A DNA stretch of 64,000 bases from Vibrio fluminensis (lineage in GTDB: Bacteria > Pseudomonadota > Gammaproteobacteria > Enterobacterales > Vibrionaceae), in assembly GCF_015278125.1 (NCBI RefSeq), contig NZ_JADILO010000009.1:124001-188000 (forward strand), read 5' to 3'. Positions 33,081 to 41,967 of the stretch are shown one piece after another. Both the position numbers and the translations under genes were made by a program. The stretch's first letter is position 1; every line of letters begins with the position of its first letter. The notes under the pieces are model-generated. The model searched no databases. It was not told the DNA's origin and saw only the letters and a program-made list of their open reading frames with translations.

Positions 33081-34763
33081 ATGCGAAACATAATCATATT
33101 CTCACTCTTCATGAATTCATTGTTCATGATGGCACCTGCTCTTGCTCAGAGCCTATTACTTGATGCCAACTTAAGGTTGGTGGCAGACGATAAGAAAGCT
33201 AAATACTATATGAATGAGGCACTGACCGAGCAAAATGGAACATGGCCTGCGGTCATTTATTATATCGACGATAACACTGCATATTTTAAGGGGGCATTTA
33301 ACGGCCCTGAGCCAGCGAAGAAAAATATTGTCAGTGATTTCGAGTTTTATACCAGGAAAGGCGTCATTGAACGTCAAGGGTACAGAAATAATGAAGGAAA
33401 CCTAGATGGGATACAGAAAGTGTATTCTTCTGGTGTTCTTAAGCAAGAGCAACAATATCTCAATGGTGTTTTAGAAGGGGAGCAGAAGACTTTTTATTCA
33501 AATGGACACGTGAAAGAAAAGTTCAATATGCTGAATGGAAAAAGATCCGGCGAGAACCTGATTTATCGAGAAAATGGGGCGGTTAGAAAGCTCATTACGT
33601 GGTTGGATGATGAGATGCATGGGCCCATGCTTAACTATTTTGAAAATGGCAATATTGACTATGAGATGAACTTTCAGCACGGTCAACGTCATGGAAAATA
33701 CAAAGGGTATTACTTTAATGGACAGCTCAAAAGTGAAGGGCAATCAGAGTTTGGTCAATATCATGGCATCTTTCATTATTACGATAAAGCCGGTAACAAA
33801 ACTCAACAGGAAAGTTATAAAAATAACGACAAGCATGGGGTGGCGTTGAGTTGGCATGCCAACGGGCAATTGTCCTCAGAACAAAATTTTGTAGACGATG
33901 AATTACATGGGTTGTCCACGGAATATGATGAATCAGGAAAGGTCACTAAGGTTTTCAGTTATGTTGGTGGAAAAAAAGTAGGTGAGCAACGTGTTTTTCA
34001 TACGGATAGCGAGACTGTTCAAGCCATTTATGAGTACAACACCGACAGTCGTCTGATTGCTAAGAAAGAATTTAATGAACACGGTGCAAAAGTGTTCGAC
34101 CTTTCTGTACGCTTTGATGAAAACCATAACCGAATCAGTGACGAATACAGATATCGTGACGGGCTAGTGATTTCGAGACTTCAAGAAGATCAAAGCAAAG
34201 CATGGAAGCTAACTGAATTTTTTACCGATGGCGAGTTAACCGCGCGTACTGAAAGCATCGATGGCAAATACCACAATTTGTATTTCACGCAGTTGTCAGA
34301 CCATAAAGCGAAGAAGCAACACTATAAACATGGCGTTCTTCATGGCAAGTTTACCGTCACGCAGTTTGGCGAGGTCATCGAGCAGGGTGAGTATTTTGAA
34401 GGCGTAGAATACGGTTACTGGGAGAATGATTGGGATGGCAAGCGCATCTACAACTACAACAAGAAAGGTGAGTACCATGGTGAAGTTAAAAAATACTTCC
34501 GCTTTGGTGGGTTAGACCGACTCACAACCTATTTCAATGGTATTAAACACGGCCCTACGGAGTCTTATACCGAGGAAGGAATGCTGTGGTCTAAAGGTAA
34601 CTTTGTTGATGGCAAGGAAGATGGCGAGTGGCAAACCATTATCCCTGAAAAAAGCAAAACGGCGATGTGGACAGGTGTCTATCGTGCAGGCGAAAAAGTG
34701 GGGAAATGGGTAGGCATGTACCCCGATGGCAGTTCTGCTGGTGAATTACAATTTGATGATTAA
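33081..34763 (+). CDS. Exported MORN-repeat protein, paralogue 2
   Basis: 560 residues. Signal peptide 1-22 (MMAPALA-QS). Domain plan as in paralogue 1: a leading SLLLDANLRLVADDKKAKYYMNEAL-type segment, then about eight MORN_2 repeats (FYSNGHVKEKF, YYFNGQLKSEG, WHANGQLSSEQ), a middle section with DENHNRISDEYRYRDG, then more repeats. The match to paralogue 1 is partial, so the duplication is old. ATG 33081 follows ACGAGGAAC. It is followed 20 bases later by the broken DUF2867 gene. Confidence 0.85.
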   Translation: MRNIIIFSLFMNSLFMMAPALAQSLLLDANLRLVADDKKAKYYMNEALTEQNGTWPAVIYYIDDNTAYFKGAFNGPEPAKKNIVSDFEFYTRKGVIERQGYRNNEGNLDGIQKVYSSGVLKQEQQYLNGVLEGEQKTFYSNGHVKEKFNMLNGKRSGENLIYRENGAVRKLITWLDDEMHGPMLNYFENGNIDYEMNFQHGQRHGKYKGYYFNGQLKSEGQSEFGQYHGIFHYYDKAGNKTQQESYKNNDKHGVALSWHANGQLSSEQNFVDDELHGLSTEYDESGKVTKVFSYVGGKKVGEQRVFHTDSETVQAIYEYNTDSRLIAKKEFNEHGAKVFDLSVRFDENHNRISDEYRYRDGLVISRLQEDQSKAWKLTEFFTDGELTARTESIDGKYHNLYFTQLSDHKAKKQHYKHGVLHGKFTVTQFGEVIEQGEYFEGVEYGYWENDWDGKRIYNYNKKGEYHGEVKKYFRFGGLDRLTTYFNGIKHGPTESYTEEGMLWSKGNFVDGKEDGEWQTIIPEKSKTAMWTGVYRAGEKVGKWVGMYPDGSSAGELQFDD

Positions 34764-34783
34764 TGGCTTTTGAAGGAGAGTTT

Positions 34784-35270
34784 ATGTCTATACCCAAGAA
34801 ATCAGTATTGAGCGAATATTCAAAAGAGTCGTATTTTTGTGATAGCTTTTCGACAAGACAACCAAACTGCTATGGACGTATTTCTTGAGATAGCCGCTCA
34901 AACGCCTGCTTGGATTGCATTTCTAATGTCGATGAGAAACTGGGTTGTATCTAAACTCGGTTTGAAACATTTGGGTGGCCTACAAGACGTATCCCGAGTT
35001 AAGTTAGCTTCGGAATATGCAGTAGGTGAACGAGCTGGGATTTTTACCCTGGTTAGTTTAACGGAAAAAGAAGTGGTCTTAGAAGATCGCGATAAACACC
35101 TTGATGTGCGAGTTTCTTTTCTAATTGAGCCAGAAGGCGAAACCGCCATTGTTTATGCAAGTACCGTGGTTCATGTGCACAATGTATTTGGTAAGATCTA
35201 TATGTTCTTTGTTGCGCCATTTCATAAAATCATAGTACCAAGTACTTTGAAAGGGTTAGAACAGGCCTAG
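34784..35270 (+). pseudogene. DUF2867 family protein gene with an apparent frameshift
   Basis: ATG 34784 has a perfect AAGGAGA site, but its frame (SIPKKSVLSEYSKESYFCDSFSTRQ) stops after 34 codons at 34886. The rest of the protein (NQTAMDVFLEIAAQTPAWIAFLMS..., to 35270) is in the frame one base over, which has only a poorly placed GTG at 34839. The N-terminal piece is what DUF2867 proteins normally start with, so one base was gained or two lost between about 34830 and 34870, near a TTTTT run. The gene may be dead, or the base calls may be wrong. Confidence 0.7.
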
Positions 35271-35438
35271 CAAGCATTAAGGTTTTGGGTCACTTTTCTA
35301 GTTAGAGTTAATTGCTTTAACAATACAAAAGCGAGTGACAGGGTTCTAATTGCTCGGTACATAATGGCCCAAGCAATTAAAACCCATCAGATAAGAAAAA
35401 GAACAAGCTTCCCGTCTAGATTAGACTTTGCAATCAAC

Positions 35439-36350
35439 CTATTGAGCCGGGTCATTATTCAGAATAGTTGGCTCGATGTTGTCGTTTTTCTTCTTACGTT
35501 TGATTTGCGCCAGAATAACACCACTGATCACCATGATGCCGCCAATTAGGTGGTAGACATGAATTGTTTCACCTAAGGTTGTCGCGGCGAGCGTCACTGC
35601 AACAACAGGCAACAGGTTCATAAACATCGCACTGTTATCGGCACCGATTGCATCAATTGATTTGATCCACATATAAGGCGCGGCAATAGACGCAGCAATG
35701 GATGCAAACAGGATGATTGGAATTGAATCCACTGGTGGCAATAGGTTGTCGCTGGTTAGCCAGATAGGGGCAAGCATTACCATCGAGCAAAAGCCCTGCA
35801 TATAAATCAAAACGGTATTTGGTAGGTACATTTTCCAGCGTTTGATTAATACGCAGTACAGTGCGTAGGCAAGCGATGCAACGACCATTAGCGCGTCACC
35901 TTGGGTAATGCTTTGCGATAGGAAAAACAGCATATCGCCTTTGCCAAGCATATACGCTAAGCCGATTAAAGAAATCACACCACCGACAATACTATTAAAC
36001 GAAATCGCTTTGCCTAACAACGGGACGCTTAGGAAGATCGCCATGAGTGGCACCAGTGAGCTGATCAGTGCCATATTCGAGGCTGTAGTGGTCACCGCTG
36101 CGTAGTAACCGCAGGATTGGTTGATTACCATACCAAGTAAACCTAAGCAGGCAAGTTTGGCTAGGTTGGGTTTGATTTCGCTCCACAAGCGAATCACTTT
36201 TGGCAGGCAAAATGGGGTTAAGATGGCAATTGCAAACAACCAACGATAGAAGCTCATCGCACTCGGCTCGATGATCGCTGCCGCCATTTTGCTGGCAATC
36301 GCATTCATGCCCCAGATGAAAACAGTAAGTAACGGCAGTAGGTAGATCAT
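35439..36350 (-). CDS. EamA/DMT superfamily transporter
   Basis: 303 residues, ten membrane segments in two EamA repeats (FIWGMNAIASKMAAAIIEPSAMSFYRW at the start, MNLLPVVAVTLAATTLGETIHVYHLIGGIMVISGVIL near the end). Inner-membrane exporter, cargo unknown. It is divergent from an AraC-type regulator with a 99-base gap between the starts, the usual layout for a regulator and its target exporter. Confidence 0.88.
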   Translation of the reverse strand: MIYLLPLLTVFIWGMNAIASKMAAAIIEPSAMSFYRWLFAIAILTPFCLPKVIRLWSEIKPNLAKLACLGLLGMVINQSCGYYAAVTTTASNMALISSLVPLMAIFLSVPLLGKAISFNSIVGGVISLIGLAYMLGKGDMLFFLSQSITQGDALMVVASLAYALYCVLIKRWKMYLPNTVLIYMQGFCSMVMLAPIWLTSDNLLPPVDSIPIILFASIAASIAAPYMWIKSIDAIGADNSAMFMNLLPVVAVTLAATTLGETIHVYHLIGGIMVISGVILAQIKRKKKNDNIEPTILNNDPAQ

Positions 36351-36449
36351 GTGAACTTCATCGCAGTATAAAAAGTGGCGGCTAGTGTCGCAGGTCTATA
36401 TAATTGTATGTATCTCTAATGAGACATAATACGCTCTAGGAAGACAAGT

Positions 36450-37241
36450 TTGAGAAAATCTGCAAAACACCTTCATCCATCCTTATCGATTGATAAAGCA
36501 CCATCAGATGTGTTTATGAATTTTGAGGCGTTTCTTTCCAATACGGAAACACGCGAACATAGCCATGCTTGGGGACAAGTTCAGTTGATCAGTGGTGGGA
36601 TCCTTGAAATGGAAGTCGGCGATACACGTTTTTTGGCGCCGCCGCATTTGGCGATTTGGGTGCCACCGGGTGTGATGCATAAAAGTTATAACCGTAAACC
36701 GCTTTCCTACTGTTCACTTAACGTTGCGTTGGATTTAACCGGCAGTTTCCCTGATAAAACCAGTCTTATTCGCGTTACGCCTATTGCTTCTGCGATTGTC
36801 GATGATTTTCGTGCGAGACGGATTAATGTAGCTGAGACCGAGGCAGATAAGCGCCTAGTCCAAGTATTGCTGGATCAACTCGCGACTCGCGACACCCAAC
36901 ATCATTTTTTACCTTCAACCGATAATAAGTATCTAGCCCCTATATTGTCGGCGGTTGAGGAAGATCCGACCGACAGCACCAGTTTGTCTGATTGGGCGGA
37001 AAAAGTTCACACCACTGAGCGTACCTTAGCGCGCCACTGCCAAGCGGATCTGGGCATGAGCTTCACCGAATGGCGCTTGCGAGTGCGTTATCTTTATTCA
37101 ATGGAACTGCTGCAAAAAGGGCAGTCAGTGAAAGAGGTTGCGTTTACCCTTGGTTATAATCAAGCCAGCCCATTTATTTCAATGTTTAAGAAATACTCGG
37201 GCATGACGCCGGAGCAATATAAGAATCGTTTGATTGGTTAA
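36450..37241 (+). CDS. AraC family regulator with N-terminal cupin domain
   Basis: 263 residues from TTG 36450, eight bases after AGGA. The cupin part (EHSHAWGQVQLISGG, PPHLAIWVPPGVMHKSYN) is at 30-90; two helix-turn-helix motifs follow at about 175-260 (LSDWAEKVHTTERTLARHCQADLGMSFTEWR and VKEVAFTLGYNQASPFISMFKKYSGMTPEQY). It likely senses a small molecule and controls the divergent exporter. No ATG lies near the expected N terminus, so TTG is accepted. Confidence 0.88.
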   Translation: MRKSAKHLHPSLSIDKAPSDVFMNFEAFLSNTETREHSHAWGQVQLISGGILEMEVGDTRFLAPPHLAIWVPPGVMHKSYNRKPLSYCSLNVALDLTGSFPDKTSLIRVTPIASAIVDDFRARRINVAETEADKRLVQVLLDQLATRDTQHHFLPSTDNKYLAPILSAVEEDPTDSTSLSDWAEKVHTTERTLARHCQADLGMSFTEWRLRVRYLYSMELLQKGQSVKEVAFTLGYNQASPFISMFKKYSGMTPEQYKNRLIG

Positions 37242-37258
37242 TAGGGAAGGGCGAATCG

Positions 37259-37477
37259 ATGCTGATTAAGTTCAACGTTTTTGGTAAGCCGATGTCTGTA
37301 CAACGCAAAGAGGGCGAATGGCTACTATTTTTGGAGTCCGCCACTTCGATGCGTGTTCGAGTGTACGATGTCGTTATTCCACCAGAGTTGAACGAAAATG
37401 AGTTGGCAGGCTATTTGGCGGATATCTATCATGAAAATGCTAGCGTAAAGCATCCGTCAGTGGAGTTTATGAGCTAG
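37259..37477 (+). CDS. Small conserved protein, DUF7661-like
   Basis: 72 residues from ATG 37259 with AGGGAAGGG upstream, 17 bases after the AraC gene. It contains KFNVFGKPMSVQRKEGEWLLF and ELAGYLADIYHENAS, a pattern seen in short vibrio proteins of no known role. Its 3' end overlaps the convergent NUDIX gene by four bases. Confidence 0.65.
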   Translation: MLIKFNVFGKPMSVQRKEGEWLLFLESATSMRVRVYDVVIPPELNENELAGYLADIYHENASVKHPSVEFMS

Positions 37478-37953
37478 ACTGCGTAGCCGGATGACGGTTC
37501 TCTATCTAATAACTTAGATGCAGTTATAGCTATGCGAGCCACATGTGGGATTAAGTTATCTTTCTCAATGTGGATTTGTTCAAACGACATCCATTTGCAG
37601 TCCATGGCATCATCTGAGGCGATGGCTTCTCCAGATATATATCGGCATAAAACGGCAAGCAAAATAAAGTGATGATGCTTTCCCTTAGCATCGAATTCAT
37701 TCACTTCAATCACTTCGAAGGTTTTTTCTGCTAAAGCTTGCACCTGAGTCTCTTCGTACAACTCACGACAAGCGGCATCATGTAGAGATTCTCCTGCATC
37801 GACCGAGCCACCAGGGTAGCCCCAACCATATTTTTGTGGCTCTTTGGACCGCTGTACCAATAGCAACTTATTGTCATGATAGGTGACAGCAATAACCGCA
37901 ACTTTTGGTTCACTTAAATTGTTTGTTGTTTTGACCACCGTTCCTTTCCCCAC
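37474..37953 (-). CDS. NUDIX hydrolase
   Basis: About 159 residues. NUDIX box GGSVDAGESLHDAACRELYEE near residue 50; the last glycine of the consensus (EEx-G) is Gln here (ETQV), a minor deviation. AVIAVTYHDNKLLLVQRSKEPQKYGWGYPGG is typical of enzymes that hydrolyse nucleoside diphosphate derivatives or act as ADP-ribose-like pyrophosphatases. The frame starts with GTG 37953 and the exact start is uncertain. Convergent with the preceding small gene. Confidence 0.85.
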   Translation of the reverse strand: MGKGTVVKTTNNLSEPKVAVIAVTYHDNKLLLVQRSKEPQKYGWGYPGGSVDAGESLHDAACRELYEETQVQALAEKTFEVIEVNEFDAKGKHHHFILLAVLCRYISGEAIASDDAMDCKWMSFEQIHIEKDNLIPHVARIAITASKLLDREPSSGYAV

Positions 37954-37997
37954 ATAGTCGTCAGAGTTCTACTGAGCAGCTCTCTTATCTAGAGTAT

Positions 37998-38540
37998 TTA
38001 GCGTTCAGTTGATAATGCAAGAATCCACTCAGCGATACTAGCAATTTCCGTTTTATTGCCATCAAGTAAACGCATCATTAAGCCGCCAAAGAGTAGGGCG
38101 TAAGCTTGATCGACTTTCTCTTCACCAACAATGTTAGCCAGTTCAGATTTGAACATTTGGTTGGCAAACGTTAGTAAGTTGTCATCGCTTACTTGCTGTG
38201 CGTCTTTGTTCTTGGTGTATTCCAGCATGAGCGTGACTTCGCCGCGATAACGAGCATCCATTGCAGTGATCAATTTAGTCAGCAATTGCTCATTGCTCTC
38301 AGGGATCGCTTCTCCTTCTGCCAAGCCATACAGTGAGCTTGGTTCTAGGAACATCTCAGTGCTCGCTTTGAAGAGTTCTTCTTTGCTGGAAAAGTAGTGA
38401 TATAGCGCACTTTTTGAGATTCCTAAAGCCTCAGCAATGCCTCGCATTCCCAATCCATTAAAACCATGTTCAGTAAATATCTCGACAGCTTTTTGCGCTA
38501 ACTCTTTACGGTAAGCTTGGTGATCAACGATTTTAGGCAT
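37998..38540 (-). CDS. TetR family regulator
   Basis: 180 residues. Helix-turn-helix at about 25-50 (GFNGLGMRGIAEALGISKSALYHYFSSKEELF), then a variable ligand domain. It is divergent from a membrane-protein gene across about 180 bases that contain several similar palindromes, so it very likely represses itself and that gene. The ligand is unknown. Confidence 0.9.
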   Translation of the reverse strand: MPKIVDHQAYRKELAQKAVEIFTEHGFNGLGMRGIAEALGISKSALYHYFSSKEELFKASTEMFLEPSSLYGLAEGEAIPESNEQLLTKLITAMDARYRGEVTLMLEYTKNKDAQQVSDDNLLTFANQMFKSELANIVGEEKVDQAYALLFGGLMMRLLDGNKTEIASIAEWILALSTER

Positions 38541-38554
38541 AGAAAACTCCTTGG

Positions 38555-38680
38555 TGGACCATGTGGACTATATTGAGTTTACCTTGGTAAGTCTAACGAA
38601 ATTTATTTTAGTCCGGCTGGTCTAAATAGTTTGACAGATCAACTTTTGATCATTTAGTCTTTATTTAGACCAAGTGGTCT
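38555..38680. promoter_or_regulatory. Cluster of operator-like palindromes in the tetR/membrane-protein intergenic region
   Basis: AGACCAAGTGGTCT at 38667-38680, TTTAGTCCGGCTGGTCTAAA at 38607-38626, TTACCTTGGTAA at 38579-38590 and a related GGACCATGTGGAC near 38556-38568. They share the GACC/GGTC half-site theme and lie between the two divergent starts, as expected for multiple TetR dimers. Confidence 0.55.
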
Positions 38681-38723
38681 TTTTAGGTTGTTGTAAGAAT
38701 TAACCCAGTGAGATTGAGGTAAT

Positions 38724-39344
38724 ATGATGTCAAAAAGCAAAACTACGATAAAAAACGCCCACATCAATTGGGAGTGTGAAGGTAAGTTCAATTTCACAAC
38801 TGGCTTTGGTGCAACCAAGGCTGAATCTATAATCGCTAACTACGCAGCGCTTATTGCCCCTTTAATTCTCTACTTTTTTTCATGGCAGGAGTTGGGTTGG
38901 AGTTGGTTGCAAGTGGTTGTCGCTGCTCTTTTGACCTTAGATATGATTGGTGGTGTATTGACCAACTCTATGGGTTCTATGAAGCGCTTTTTACACACAG
39001 ATAAAGCAGTAGAGGTGTCGTGGTTGGGTAAGCTGGTCGGCAGTAAGTTTCTGTTCCCTGCTATTCATTTTCAGTTATTCGCGGTGCCACTTTGTTTTGA
39101 TGTTGCATGGTCTTACGCTTTCTTCTGGTATGGGGCAATGATGATCTCGATTATCGTTATTCACTTATTACCTATGTATTTACATCGCCCAGTCGCCTTA
39201 TTGGTTGTGATGATGTCAATCATTGGTGCAACATTGATCCCAGCCCCAATGGGTTTAGAGTGGTTGGCTCCGATCTTTATGATTAAGCTGGTGCTGTCGC
39301 ATGGTGTGCGTGAAGAGCCATACCGTCCAACGCTGGAAGATTAA
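38724..39344 (+). CDS. Membrane protein of unknown function (TetR target)
   Basis: 206 residues with about five membrane segments (NYAALIAPLILYFFSWQELGW, LQVVVAALLTLDMIGGVLTNS, FPAIHFQLFAVPLCFDV, FFWYGAMMISIIVIHLL, LLVVMMSIIGATLIPAPM). The soluble N-terminal 30 residues contain NWECEGKFNFTTG. No family recognised with certainty. The divergent TetR gene suggests induction by a hydrophobic compound. Confidence 0.75.
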   Translation: MMSKSKTTIKNAHINWECEGKFNFTTGFGATKAESIIANYAALIAPLILYFFSWQELGWSWLQVVVAALLTLDMIGGVLTNSMGSMKRFLHTDKAVEVSWLGKLVGSKFLFPAIHFQLFAVPLCFDVAWSYAFFWYGAMMISIIVIHLLPMYLHRPVALLVVMMSIIGATLIPAPMGLEWLAPIFMIKLVLSHGVREEPYRPTLED

Positions 39345-39689
39345 GCGAGATTGTTTGGAATGAGATAACGATTTAAGCACCTAAAGTAGGGTGCTTTTAG
39401 GTTGTTGATATGGAATCTACGTTCACTTCTCATCCGCTAAGCCGACTTTATTTACGCTGCCTTCTTAATGGATATAGTACGGCGAGACATAGCTTTAATC
39501 AGCTGAGGTTTTTGTTGATTTTCTTAAGGCAAAACTGACAGTTAGTCAATAAATGATAAGCCTTTCTTATTGGTTATATTTCAATATAAGTAAATCTTAT
39601 TTAGCATTAATCGTGTGAATTTACTTTGATTAATGCTACCAGTAAGGTCTTTGGTTATCGTTAATTTGACCTGTATAAAGGATTTGATT
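39345..39689. other. Intergenic region with terminator and inverted repeat
   Basis: 345 bases with no gene. A terminator AAGCACC...GGTGCTTTT lies at 39375-39398. AGCATTAATC at 39603-39612 and GATTAATGCT at 39628-39637 form a 10-bp inverted repeat about 50 bases before the ACT-domain gene, either a leader hairpin or an operator. The A+T-rich stretch in between probably holds its promoter. Confidence 0.5.
39375..39398 (+). terminator. Terminator after the membrane-protein gene
   Basis: AAGCACC at 39375-39381 pairs with GGTGCTT at 39390-39396, then TT. Confidence 0.65.
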
Positions 39690-40091
39690 ATGTCTGCGAT
39701 TACAGACTTAGACACCTTACTTCAATCTATGTCACCTGAACTGGACGAGGGAAATTATGTTTTCTGCACTGTTGCGGGAGGGCTGGAACAATATCTTCAT
39801 TTAGCTCCCATCGCGACATTTATGGAAAAAGAAGGGTTAACGTTAGTGCTTGAAGAGAGCGTAGCGCGAGATGCCAACTTATCCTTTGACGCGGTGTTTC
39901 GTTTGATTACCTTAACGGTTCATTCAAGTCTTGAAGCGGTGGGTTTAACGGCGGCGTTTGCTACTAAACTGGCGTCTTACGGTATCAGTGCCAATGTGAT
40001 TGCTGGCTACTATCATGATCATATCTTTGTACAAAAAGACAAAGCCAATGCGGCGATGGCAGCACTGCGTGAGTTTTCAGTAGCAGTTTGA
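39690..40091 (+). CDS. ACT-domain protein (DUF2241-like)
   Basis: 133 residues from ATG 39690 after AAAGGA; the frame opens earlier but without a ribosome site. It consists of two small ACT-like halves: YVFCTVAGGLEQYLHLAPIATFMEKEGLTLVLEE and LITLTVHSSLEAVGLTAAFATKLASYGISANVIAGYYHDHIFV. ACT modules bind amino acids; stand-alone versions of this kind have no established role. It lies about 80 bases before the SelO gene. Confidence 0.82.
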   Translation: MSAITDLDTLLQSMSPELDEGNYVFCTVAGGLEQYLHLAPIATFMEKEGLTLVLEESVARDANLSFDAVFRLITLTVHSSLEAVGLTAAFATKLASYGISANVIAGYYHDHIFVQKDKANAAMAALREFSVAV

Positions 40092-40172
40092 ATTTAAAGC
40101 TAAATGGTTGCTGTCTTTTGTTGTTGGGATACGTATTATAAATCTCGAACAAACAAACGGAGTATTGAGACA

Positions 40173-41876
40173 ATGAGTAATAGGCAAAACAAAGAAGCCT
40201 CTGCAACGATTTTTACCCTCAGTGATTTGGCTAAGGCGGCAGACTATTCTTTGCTTGATACTCTTAATTGCGATTCTGAGGCAACGGAAAGCGGCGATGA
40301 TTATCGTTCAAGACAAGTCTTTTCAGGGCATTATGTCCCGGTAAAACCAACGCCAATTGCGGATCCGGTTTATGTCAGCCATAGCCATGCATTTTTCCAA
40401 GAGTTAGGGTTAGATGACAGCTTGGTGCAAAGTGAAGGCTTTGCGGAGTTATTCTCAGGGAATATGCAAGATGTGCCCAATCCGATGCGCAAAACAGGGT
40501 GGGCGACAGGATACGCGCTGTCCATTTTTGGTAACGAGTATATCGATAACTGCCCATTTAAAACTGGTAATGGCTATGGTGACGGTCGTGCGATGTCTGT
40601 CTTTGAAGGTGTGTTAAACGGCAAACGCTGGGAGATGCAGCTGAAAGGCGGTGGTCCTACACCCTATTGCCGAGGTGCAGATGGTCGCGCGGTACTGCGC
40701 TCAAGTGTGAGAGAGTTTCTCGCGCAAGAGCATATGCATGCACTCGGGGTTCCCACCTCACGTTCGTTGAGCTTATTCACTTCACGCACTGACACGGTTG
40801 ATCGCCCTTGGTACAGTGATGGATCGAAATCAGAGAATCCAGACATTATGGTGTCTAATCCGGTAGCGATAAGCACGCGTGTTGCACCTTCATTTCTGCG
40901 AGTCGGGCAATTAGAGCTGTTTGCTCGTCGAGCTCGCGTTAATGAGCATCCAGATGAGATGGCAGAGTTAGAGATGCTGGCTCGCTACATTATTGAACGT
41001 GAATATAAAGATCAGGTTGATGCCACTCTTCCTTTTGCGGAGCAGTTGCTCGTTTTGGCATCGGAGTTTCGTGACAGATTAACTTCACTGGTCACTCATT
41101 GGCTGCGAGTGGGATACTGTCAGGGTAACTTTAATAGTGACAACTGTGCGGTCGGTGGTTTTACTCTTGATTATGGTCCATTTGGTTTTTGTGAGTATTT
41201 TGAACCGTTCTTCCAGCCTTGGACTGGCGGGGGGCGTCACTTTGCCTTCTTTAATCAGGCGTTAGCGGCGGAGAAAAATTTTGAAAGTTTTTGCTCTGCA
41301 TTAAAACCTTTGTTGCAACCTTACCCAGAAGCCTTGACGCAGCTGGAGCAAATCGCCGACGGCTTCTCTGCTGTAATGCAACCCAAAGCCAGCCGTATGT
41401 GGGCAAACAAACTTGGCGTAGAACGTTTAAGCCCAGAGCTGTTTAATCAATGGTTGGCATTGATGATGAAAAGTCATGTCGATTACACCATCTTTTTCCG
41501 CGAACTTTCAAACATACCGGAGAAGGTGACTGACATCTCAGCGAGCTTTTACGCGCCGCTGACGCCAGAGCTTGAACAAGAGTGGGATGCGTGGCTCAAG
41601 GCTTGGTATAGCTTGCTTAACGCAAGTTTAAGCCGAGAAGAAGTTTCACATCAGATGAAGCAGGTTAATCCTAAATATACTTGGCGAGAGTGGTTGATTG
41701 TGCCAGCCTATGAGCAAGCCGAACAAGGTGATTTTACGCTAATCCATGAGCTTCAAGCGGTGTTAGCGAACCCATATCAAGAGCAATCTCAGCAAGTTGA
41801 TGACAAGTACTACCAATTGAGACCGCTAGAGTTCTTTGCTGCTGGTGGGGTATCTCACTACAGTTGTTCTTCGTAA
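40173..41876 (+). CDS. selO: SelO-type protein adenylyltransferase (YdiU family), divergent
   Basis: 567 residues from ATG 40173. SelO is a pseudokinase-fold enzyme that AMPylates redox proteins. Seen here: [15 protein letters not shown] near 130, [21 protein letters not shown] near 153, and the metal-binding [20 protein letters not shown] near 325, where the usual text is VMNTDNMS. It is about 80 residues longer than E. coli YdiU and lacks the C-terminal CxxU/CxxC; it ends YSCSS. The protein therefore belongs to a side branch of the family, and AMPylation should be considered likely, not proven. Confidence 0.78.
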   Translation: MSNRQNKEASATIFTLSDLAKAADYSLLDTLNCDSEATESGDDYRSRQVFSGHYVPVKPTPIADPVYVSHSHAFFQELGLDDSLVQSEGFAELFSGNMQDVPNPMRKTGWATGYALSIFGNEYIDNCPFKTGNGYGDGRAMSVFEGVLNGKRWEMQLKGGGPTPYCRGADGRAVLRSSVREFLAQEHMHALGVPTSRSLSLFTSRTDTVDRPWYSDGSKSENPDIMVSNPVAISTRVAPSFLRVGQLELFARRARVNEHPDEMAELEMLARYIIEREYKDQVDATLPFAEQLLVLASEFRDRLTSLVTHWLRVGYCQGNFNSDNCAVGGFTLDYGPFGFCEYFEPFFQPWTGGGRHFAFFNQALAAEKNFESFCSALKPLLQPYPEALTQLEQIADGFSAVMQPKASRMWANKLGVERLSPELFNQWLALMMKSHVDYTIFFRELSNIPEKVTDISASFYAPLTPELEQEWDAWLKAWYSLLNASLSREEVSHQMKQVNPKYTWREWLIVPAYEQAEQGDFTLIHELQAVLANPYQEQSQQVDDKYYQLRPLEFFAAGGVSHYSCSS

Positions 41877-41967
41877 ACGAAACTGTCAAATTAGTGCCAG
41901 TGAGAACCATGAACTCATCGCTGGCACAGTCACTTCTTAACATTGAGTCAGCGCGCAAAGCCCATGG

